A model generated the notes under the pieces. It did not search any database. It saw nothing but the letters and a program-made list of their open reading frames with translations, and was not told where the DNA came from. From contig JAZTXA010000073.1 of NCBI GenBank assembly GCA_045636245.1, positions 1-10,893 on the forward strand: a DNA stretch of 10,893 bases, read 5' to 3'. The first letter of the stretch is position 1. Each line of letters opens with the position of its first letter. The position numbers were made by a program, and so were the translations under genes. The DNA is from RGIG7213 sp045636245 (lineage in GTDB: Bacteria > Bacillota > Clostridia > Oscillospirales > CAG-272). This document shows, piece after piece, positions 1 to 4,325 of this stretch.

Positions 1-85
1 GATGCAGCAGGTTCGTCTGCCCATTTCCGAGCTCAAGGCATACATCACAGAAAAGCTCAAATTCTGATGTAAACAAAAAAATAAG
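1..85. repeat. Artefactual first copy of an 85-bp direct repeat
   Basis: This stretch is identical over all 85 bases to 170-254 (offset 169). The identity stops exactly where the adapter-like sequence begins at 86. It contains the same 21-codon C-terminal coding fragment (2-67) as the second copy. Because the intervening 84 bp is a sequencing adapter, this copy is best read as the same library insert counted twice by the assembler, not as a genomic duplication. The coding fragment here should not be annotated as a separate gene. Confidence 0.9.
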
Positions 86-169
86 AAGTCGGAGGCCAAG
101 CGGTCTTAGGAAGACAACTGTGGTACCCAACTCCTTGGCTCACAGAACGACATGGCTACGATCCGACTT
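86..169 (+). other. BGI/MGI DNBSEQ library adapter with 10-base index (contamination)
   Basis: The 84 bases split into three parts. Bases 86-117 begin AAGTCGGAGGCCAAGCGGTC and match, from memory, the 32-base MGI read-1 3' adapter. Bases 118-127 (CTGTGGTACC) sit where the sample index belongs. Bases 128-169 begin CAACTCCTTGGCTCACAGAA and end GATCCGACTT, the reverse complement of the 42-base MGI read-2 adapter. The order 32 + 10 + 42 and the fit at both junctions leave little doubt. It is vector-type contamination, carries no gene, and should be masked or trimmed. Confidence 0.95.
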
Positions 170-236
170 GATGCAGCAGGTTCGTCTGCCCATTTCCGAG
201 CTCAAGGCATACATCACAGAAAAGCTCAAATTCTGA
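170..236 (+). CDS. C-terminal fragment of an unidentified protein (5' end missing)
   Basis: The frame from 171 reads MQQVRLPISELKAYITEKLK followed by F and a TGA stop at 234-236. A rho-independent-type hairpin follows 14 bases later, which supports a genuine gene end on the + strand. The codon at 171 is ATG, but no ribosome binding site can be assessed because the bases before 170 are adapter; the fragment is more likely the tail of a longer gene. The tail looks amphipathic and helical. I do not recognise the family. It is the only + strand gene here besides the 52-residue gene at 1474, and it converges on the - strand gene at 531-1391. Confidence 0.6.
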
Positions 237-254
237 TGTAAACAAAAAAATAAG
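170..254. repeat. Second copy of the 85-bp repeat; probable true start of genomic sequence
   Basis: This is the same 85 bases as 1-85, but here the sequence runs on without a break into the terminator hairpin and the rest of the contig. The true genomic copy is therefore this one. The insert of the library molecule would have begun at 170 and ended at 254, in the A-rich run just before the hairpin. Confidence 0.88.
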
Positions 255-284
255 GCTTACTCAAATTTGTTTGAGTAAGCCTTA
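241..284. terminator. Hairpin terminator, probably bidirectional
   Basis: A perfect 15-bp inverted repeat (251-265 and 270-284, arm TAAGGCTTACTCAAA) encloses a 4-base loop. On the - strand the stem is followed by seven T's, then GTT, a strong intrinsic terminator signal. On the + strand the stem lies 14 bases after the stop of the C-terminal fragment, with only a weak T-rich tail. It therefore probably ends the + gene and also stops - strand transcription coming from 531-1391. Confidence 0.82.
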
Positions 285-327
285 ATGTTAATTGTCATTT
301 GAACCGAGATTAACAGCGTAGTACCTT

Positions 328-483
328 TTTCACTTAAAAGTTGACAAAATAGATTTCCGTAGGAAATCTGCGCCCTACCGCCTATTGCAGTTGACTTTGT
401 CAACTGATGGGGGCAGGAGGGGCGCAAGAAAATGCCAAACGCAATATTAATGAAAAGAACTTAAATGTAACTTTTAAGTGAAA
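328..483. repeat. 156-bp nested palindromic element (MITE-like or structured RNA)
   Basis: Perfect 15-bp terminal inverted repeats (328-342, TTTCACTTAAAAGTT, and 469-483) enclose three further pairings. These are an 8-bp hairpin (351-358 with 362-369, loop GTA), an 8-bp hairpin (388-395 with 399-406, loop TTT), and a 7-bp pairing (369-375, TGCGCCC, with 420-426) that encloses the second hairpin. The heptamer AGTTGAC occurs at 339-345 and 389-395 and could pair alternatively with 399-405. No convincing ORF lies inside and no clear target-site duplication is seen. It fits a non-autonomous palindromic mobile element or a structured transcript. The nested pairing is directly visible; its nature is inferred. 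Confidence 0.6.
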
Positions 484-490
484 CAAATCA

Positions 491-518
491 GTAGGGGTTG
501 GCGCCTCGACATCCCGTA
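491..518. repeat. Short imperfect hairpin repeat, GTAGGGG-type
   Basis: The sequence starts GTAGGGGTTGGCGCCTCGAC and ends ATCCCGTA. TAGGG pairs with the CCCGTA end (one bulged G), and GTTG pairs with CGAC, leaving a GC-rich loop. It lies 7 bases after the nested palindrome and just downstream of the stop of the - strand gene at 531. It resembles the short GTAGGGG-type intergenic repeats I recall from Clostridia genomes, but only one copy is in this window, so repeat status is unproven. It may also act as part of the 3' end of the 531-1391 transcript. Confidence 0.35.
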
Positions 519-530
519 TAAAAACACATT

Positions 531-1391
531 TTATTCCGTAAAAAACGCAGGTGACGGGATAAGTGTTCCCTCGTTTTTGTCGCACTTTTCGTAGTTTACT
601 TCTTTGAGCTTTATATCACGCTCGAACACGATAAGACATGATATCGGCTGTTCTTTGAAATCCACGTCGTCGATGAAATACGTATCAAGATAAACATAAT
701 CGTTTATATATACCTTTTCCATACCGTTTTCGTCACTTTCGTAAAGAATGTTACCGCCGTCAGCTGTCGTTTCATGTGCGATAATTTTGCCGTCTTCACC
801 AACAATGGCGGAGTTTTCTTCATTGAAATCCACAAGCTCATACTTTTCAAGGTCAACGCCGTCAAACACAAGATATCTGAAATAGTATCTGTTCGTTTCG
901 CTTGCGGTGTAATTGTATGTGGATATTCTCGTTCCGTCCTCAAAATTGAGTGTGAACAAAAACGGCTCACCCGCAATATCTCCTGTGATGCCATATTCGT
1001 CCTTCAAGTCGTCCATTATGCTCTTGTTGTATCTGACTGTTACCAAAAGCTGTTGGGCAGAGGGGATATACATCACATCGAATATTGAAATATTATAACC
1101 GTAGCGTTTAAATGTAAGGTCATTTTCGCTTGTGGTTATCTTCTTGTATTCATCAATAAAAATATGCTGTTTTTGGGTGTACACCTTAAAAGCATCACCG
1201 TACTTCTCTTTTGCATCAAGCGCCTTTTGCGTCCATATTATTTTCGTATCAGGCTCACTTGTGCAAAATCTCAGCATAAAAAACGCATATATAAATATTA
1301 TAAGACCTATAAACAAAGCCTTGAATACTGTTTTTATAACTATCCACGTTTTGGACGGTTCAAAACCCGGCTCGTATTCTCTTTCTTCCAA
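531..1391 (-). CDS. Membrane-anchored extracytoplasmic protein of unknown function
   Basis: The 286-residue product has a short charged N-terminus rich in Glu (residues 1-12), one hydrophobic membrane segment at about 20-41 and a long acidic domain of about 240 residues rich in Tyr, Asp and Asn. A signal-anchor topology with the C-terminal domain outside the cell is inferred. I recognise no enzyme motif or family. The start is a TTG: it lies behind GAAAGGCAGGG, an in-frame TAA closes the frame eight codons upstream, and no ATG or GTG lies between. A sigma-A-like promoter (1428-1456) precedes it. The upstream neighbour is a divergent small membrane-protein gene, and the two share an 82-bp intergenic region. 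A hairpin repeat and palindromic element lie directly downstream, so the transcript probably ends at or before 241-284. Confidence 0.82.
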   Translation of the reverse strand: MEEREYEPGFEPSKTWIVIKTVFKALFIGLIIFIYAFFMLRFCTSEPDTKIIWTQKALDAKEKYGDAFKVYTQKQHIFIDEYKKITTSENDLTFKRYGYNISIFDVMYIPSAQQLLVTVRYNKSIMDDLKDEYGITGDIAGEPFLFTLNFEDGTRISTYNYTASETNRYYFRYLVFDGVDLEKYELVDFNEENSAIVGEDGKIIAHETTADGGNILYESDENGMEKVYINDYVYLDTYFIDDVDFKEQPISCLIVFERDIKLKEVNYEKCDKNEGTLIPSPAFFTE

Positions 1392-1427
1392 AGCTATACC
1401 CTGCCTTTCGATAAATTAACTACATCA

Positions 1428-1456
1428 ATTCTACACATGAAGGCCGCTTTATTCAA
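1428..1456 (-). promoter_or_regulatory. Sigma-A-like promoter for the 531-1391 gene
   Basis: On the - strand TTGAAT (1451-1456) and TAGAAT (1428-1433) are separated by exactly 17 bases, and the -10 box ends about 36 bases before the TTG start. A 6-bp hairpin (CCGCTT 1444-1449 with AAGCGG 1455-1460) overlaps the -35 region and lies just before the divergent small gene, so the two genes may influence each other. Confidence 0.55.
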
Positions 1457-1473
1457 GCGGGAAATATTAAAAA

Positions 1474-1632
1474 ATGATGAAAAACAATAACTCACTAAAA
1501 AAGAAGAAGCTGTTAAGAAAGATAAAGATGATAACACTCGGCGTGCTGATAAGCGCCGCAGTACTCGGTCTTCTTTTTTGGATATTTGTTGCCCTCGGCA
1601 TGCACCTTGGTAATATCGCGTCAACTATCTGA
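1474..1632 (+). CDS. Small single-pass membrane protein, 52 residues
   Basis: The frame opens with ATG-ATG at 1474 and 1477 and ends with TGA at 1630-1632. The N-terminus is strongly basic (residues 8-18, LKKKKLLRKIK). It is followed by a hydrophobic stretch at about 19-43 (MITLGVLISAAVLGLLFWIF and onward) and a short tail, as expected of a one-helix membrane protein with the N-terminus inside. An in-frame TAA at 1468-1470 fixes the start. The ribosome binding site is weak: only GCGGGAAA lies upstream, further away than usual. The codons resemble those of the neighbouring genes, and the translation is too well organised for a chance frame. It is divergent from the 531-1391 gene, and its stop directly abuts the stop of the prolyl-tRNA editing gene with no gap. 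No family is recognised. Confidence 0.68.
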   Translation: MMKNNNSLKKKKLLRKIKMITLGVLISAAVLGLLFWIFVALGMHLGNIASTI

Positions 1633-2190
1633 TCAGTCAGTCTCCCAAGGCAATTCCACGACTGTCATCTCATGTCCGACAGCCTTTATAAACTTTCCGA
1701 GTATATCCTCCGTTTTGATGCGGAGGCTTGTCGTGCTGACACAGGGGTGGCAACCGATATATTCGCCTTCAAGTATATCCTTGTCAACTATCAGTCTTAC
1801 GCGCTTGTCGGTGTCATTCATAAGTCCTAAAACGCTGACAGCGCCCGGACGTATCTTAAGATATTCCCACATCTTTTCCTCACTTGCAAACGAAAGTCTT
1901 GCAACACCAAGCTGAGCGGAAAGATTTTTTGTTTTAAAGGGCTTATCACCGGGAGTCATAAGCAAATAAAAATCTGTCATCTGTCTGTTGCACAGGAAAA
2001 GATTTTTGCATATTTCAGCGCCAAGCGCCTCGTCGATCGCACGGCAAAGCTCCATATTCTCTGCAGGTGCGTGATCTATTCTGTCAAATTCTATGCCGAG
2101 GTTATCAAGCATATCATAGCAGTTCATTTCATATATGAAACGCATTTCCTTTGTTATGGGTCTGCCGTGTCTTATAATAAGCTCGTCCAT
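1633..2190 (-). CDS. Prolyl-tRNA editing protein, ProX/YbaK family
   Basis: The product (185 residues from the ATG) belongs to the YbaK/ProX family of free-standing editing domains. These hydrolyse prolyl-tRNA wrongly charged with a smaller amino acid, usually Ala-tRNA(Pro), in the cytoplasm. Family signatures are visible in order: LFLCNRQMTDFYLL (about 64-77), GDKPFKTK (81-88) with the conserved Lys, GAVSVLGLMND (116-126) and GCHPC (146-150) in the substrate pocket. The length suits the stand-alone enzyme. Two starts are possible: the ATG at 2190 used here, or a TTG six bases upstream at 2196, which sits closer to the AAAGG ribosome binding site (5 bases against 11). It is the last gene of the operon, 24 bases after the acyltransferase gene. 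Which aminoacyl-tRNA it edits cannot be read from the sequence. Confidence 0.9.
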   Translation of the reverse strand: MDELIIRHGRPITKEMRFIYEMNCYDMLDNLGIEFDRIDHAPAENMELCRAIDEALGAEICKNLFLCNRQMTDFYLLMTPGDKPFKTKNLSAQLGVARLSFASEEKMWEYLKIRPGAVSVLGLMNDTDKRVRLIVDKDILEGEYIGCHPCVSTTSLRIKTEDILGKFIKAVGHEMTVVELPWETD

Positions 2191-2214
2191 TTTCAAAAAA
2201 GCCTTTCGTATTTG

Positions 2215-2910
2215 TTATTCAGGTTTCTTTTCTCTTTTTTTAATGACTCTTGCAGGATTTCCTACCGCGACGGAATAAGGCGGTATCGGCTTTACCACAA
2301 CGGAGCCTGCACCCACAACTGAGCCCTCACCCACGTCTGCCGAATACATAACACAAACACCCATACCGATATAACAGTCACGTCCGATGCTTACACGTCT
2401 TGTGTGTCCGTCCTGAACAGCAATAATTTGATCGGGATCGTCAAAAATATGTGAGTATGGTGTTATCGTTATATTCTGTGCGAGCAACGAATAATCACCT
2501 ATTTCAAGTCCTACATGACCGAAAAGCGTTGTGCCTGTGCCGATATACACATTCTTTCCTATGTGGATATAACCCTGTGTATCACGCTCCGTATCAAGAT
2601 ACACCCTTTCACAAAGTGTTACATTGTCGTCAATTTTTATTCCGCCTTCACCTCTGCATATGATCGTGACATCATCTGATATCGTAACATTATCACCTAT
2701 TTCGATGTACTGCGGATTTATTATCTTTACACCTTTGCCTATCTTTAAGCCCTTTCCTGCTTTTTTGAGCTTATTAGAATAGTACTCACACCTTTTCAGG
2801 TGTGAGTACTGTGAGTTATCATTCATTATAAGCGTCCAAGCGAGACTTTCAAGCGCTTCGCCGTCAGCATCGGGAAAGAGATTTTGCAAAGAAATCTCTT
2901 TATTCTTCAT
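2215..2910 (-). CDS. Hexapeptide-repeat (left-handed beta-helix) acyltransferase
   Basis: The product is a 231-residue acyltransferase of the WbbJ/maltose-acetyltransferase type, which moves an acetyl or similar group from a CoA donor to a sugar hydroxyl or amine. Residues 1-50 form a helical lead. From about 55 to 205 the chain shows imperfect hexapeptide repeats, such as IGDNVTISDDVTI, IDDNVTLCERVYL, IGKNVYIGTGTTL and IGRDCYIGMGVCV. ITPYSHIFDD near 148-157 holds a His (154) in the position expected for the catalytic base. The C-terminus has the typical VGNPARVIKK (216-225). The ATG at 2910 lies inside the upstream gene (11-base overlap), so translation is probably coupled. The substrate is unknown. 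Codons about 33-45 contain a perfect 13-bp hairpin (2781-2810), described separately. Confidence 0.9.
   Translation of the reverse strand: MKNKEISLQNLFPDADGEALESLAWTLIMNDNSQYSHLKRCEYYSNKLKKAGKGLKIGKGVKIINPQYIEIGDNVTISDDVTIICRGEGGIKIDDNVTLCERVYLDTERDTQGYIHIGKNVYIGTGTTLFGHVGLEIGDYSLLAQNITITPYSHIFDDPDQIIAVQDGHTRRVSIGRDCYIGMGVCVMYSADVGEGSVVGAGSVVVKPIPPYSVAVGNPARVIKKREKKPE
2781..2810. repeat. Perfect 13-bp inverted repeat inside the acyltransferase gene
   Basis: AGTACTCACACCT (2781-2793) and its exact reverse complement (2798-2810) flank the 4-base loop TTTC. In the operon mRNA this would form a strong stem about 100 bases into the acyltransferase coding sequence. It encodes the in-frame stretch QYSHLKRCEYY. 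No run of T's follows on either strand, so it is not a normal intrinsic terminator. It could be an RNA-processing or stability element, a translational pause, or an inserted palindrome tolerated in a loop. Confidence 0.7.
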
Positions 2911-4216
2911 CTTTCTTTTCTTCCTTCTTATCTCCGCCCTGAGTAAATGCTGCGCTTACATAACCGTCATCGCTGTTGAAGTCCTTTTCAAACAGCTCTC
3001 TCATTCTTGCATATACTTCGTCGGGAATTTCGGGGTTACCCTTGGAGAATGAGGGGATAAGCATATCGCCTGCAACTGCGGGGATAGTACATGTTGTATC
3101 GTTTCTGTACTGCTCTCTTACAGCCTTGTCACGCATATTGGGGATTTCAAGCGTTACACCACCCGCAAGCACGGAACGGTAAGCGAAAAGACCTGCAATA
3201 CCCATATCAAGCGCTTCGTAAACATCGATTATATCGGCATTTTCGTTTCCTCTTATCTTCTCAACGAAGTTGTACATTGAGTAGTAGTCAGAACCGCCGT
3301 GACCGAAAGAAGCGTCTGCTGTGGGGAATTCTGTTTCGGGCTTGTAGCTGAGAACGTTTTCGGGACCGTATTCGCCGTCGTAGTTGTCAGCATTGACATA
3401 AATGTGTGTCTGACCGCCGTTATATGCGTCTTCTCTTGCAGTTTCCATTCTGCCCATTGAGCCGTATACCGTGTACCATACGGAGTTCTTGTAAAGGTCT
3501 CCGTGGATGCTCTTTGCAATACCGCCGTTTTCAAATGTTACCATTTCGATACCGAACTGACCTGCCTTGTTACCTGTACGGCGGCGGCGTTCTGTCTTTG
3601 TGCCTTCAAATCCGACAACGGAAACGGGACGAAGACCTGTGATATGGATGATCGGACCGAGTGAGTGTGTGCAATAGAAGTTTGCGTGCATAAGGTTTCT
3701 CCAGTGATTGGGATCACCGTAGGAGATACTGGGCCAGATGGATTCACAGTTGTGAATGTATTCACCCTCACCGTATTCAAATTCGCCTATCTTGCCTTCC
3801 TTGTAGAGCTTGCGCATTTCGTAAGGACCGGGCATATAGCAGTAGTTTTCGCCGTAAGCGTATATCTTACCTGTTTTTTCAACTGCTTCAACAAGCTCAA
3901 CTGCTTCCTTCATTGTCTGAACGGGAAGCACTTCGCTGAATACATGCAGTCCCTTGTTGAGGCACTTAATAGCGAAAGGAGCATGCTCATTTGCATAGTT
4001 TGCAAGAACAACTGCATCCATATCGTGATTTATAAACTCATCAAAGCTTGTGTAGTATGTAATATTGGCATCGGGGTGCTGCTGCTTCTGTTTTTCAATA
4101 CCCTCTACCCATTTGTCGCAGATAGCAACTACCTCTGCGTTATCAGCCTTAAGGCAGTAGTTTATCATACTTGTTCCGCGGAATGCGCCCATGACGCCGA
4201 TTCTGACTTTTTTCAT
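2900..4216 (-). CDS. Gfo/Idh/MocA-family NAD(P)-binding protein, possibly glycosidase-like
   Basis: The 438-residue product has an N-terminal Rossmann fold (KVRIGVMGAFRGTSM, residues 3-17; AEVVAICD, 27-34) and the C-terminal alpha/beta domain of the Gfo/Idh/MocA family, which oxidises sugars, sugar nucleotides or inositols. The usual EKP motif is replaced by SEVLPV (94-99). YCTHSLGPIIH (181-191) and GHGGSDYY (305-312) recall the GH109-type subgroup, whose members use bound NAD to cleave glycosides, so either role is possible. The C-terminus is a charged tail of Lys and Glu. The start is the ATG at 4216, placed 8 bases after AGGAGG; an in-frame ATG at 4234 overlaps that site and is unlikely to be used. 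It is the first gene of a three-gene operon with its own promoter at 4262-4290. No signal peptide is seen, so it acts in the cytoplasm. Confidence 0.9.
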   Translation of the reverse strand: MKKVRIGVMGAFRGTSMINYCLKADNAEVVAICDKWVEGIEKQKQQHPDANITYYTSFDEFINHDMDAVVLANYANEHAPFAIKCLNKGLHVFSEVLPVQTMKEAVELVEAVEKTGKIYAYGENYCYMPGPYEMRKLYKEGKIGEFEYGEGEYIHNCESIWPSISYGDPNHWRNLMHANFYCTHSLGPIIHITGLRPVSVVGFEGTKTERRRRTGNKAGQFGIEMVTFENGGIAKSIHGDLYKNSVWYTVYGSMGRMETAREDAYNGGQTHIYVNADNYDGEYGPENVLSYKPETEFPTADASFGHGGSDYYSMYNFVEKIRGNENADIIDVYEALDMGIAGLFAYRSVLAGGVTLEIPNMRDKAVREQYRNDTTCTIPAVAGDMLIPSFSKGNPEIPDEVYARMRELFEKDFNSDDGYVSAAFTQGGDKKEEKKDEE

Positions 4217-4224
4217 AAAAATTT

Positions 4225-4230
4225 CCTCCT
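4225..4230 (-). promoter_or_regulatory. AGGAGG ribosome binding site that fixes the start at 4216
   Basis: On the - strand AGGAGG is followed by AAATTTTT and ATG, the ideal spacing of 8 bases. The longer reading from 4234 would begin with codons (ATG CAG GAG GAA) that themselves form this site. The shorter start is therefore preferred. Confidence 0.85.
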
Positions 4231-4261
4231 GCATAAACCAAGACGGTTATTAACTTCTCTT

Positions 4262-4290
4262 ATAATATCACACTTTTTCGGATATTGCAA
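4262..4290 (-). promoter_or_regulatory. Sigma-A-like promoter of the three-gene operon
   Basis: On the - strand TTGCAA (4285-4290) and TATTAT (4262-4267) are spaced 17 bases apart. TGA directly before the -10 box gives an extended -10. The -10 box lies 45 bases before the start of the Gfo/Idh/MocA gene. The region falls in the 109-base gap after the SulP gene, where I see no terminator, so read-through from SulP is possible as well. Confidence 0.62.
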
Positions 4291-4325
4291 TACCTGATGT
4301 GTTATATTTTACGTTTTATTCCAAA

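Noticed and set aside
1..254. Two direct repeats with a spacer, resembling a CRISPR unit or mobile-element ends
   Set aside because: Only two copies exist, the repeat is 85 bp, and the spacer is a recognisable sequencing adapter with an index. It is an assembly artefact.
400..585. 61-codon frame on the - strand
   Set aside because: It runs through the nested palindrome and the hairpin repeat and overlaps the end of the 531-1391 gene. The protein has no organised features, so it is a chance frame.
774..1490. Several + strand frames of 60-110 codons
   Set aside because: They are opposite-strand shadows of the 531-1391 gene, with Cys/Val-rich, unpatterned translations and no ribosome binding sites.
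1394..1624. 76-codon - strand frame opposite the small membrane gene
   Set aside because: The translation is Arg/Ser-rich without a pattern, whereas the + strand frame at 1474-1632 has a clear basic-hydrophobic layout.
2781..2810. Hairpin as an intrinsic terminator
   Set aside because: No T run follows the stem on either strand, and it lies in the middle of an open gene with continued coding sequence.
4217..4234. Upstream ATG at 4234 for the Gfo/Idh/MocA gene
   Set aside because: Its codons overlap the AGGAGG site that serves the ATG at 4216, and it has no ribosome binding site of its own.
3665..4297. 210-codon + strand frame
   Set aside because: It is antisense to the Gfo/Idh/MocA gene, which has clear family motifs and a strong ribosome binding site. 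The frame's translation matches nothing I recognise.
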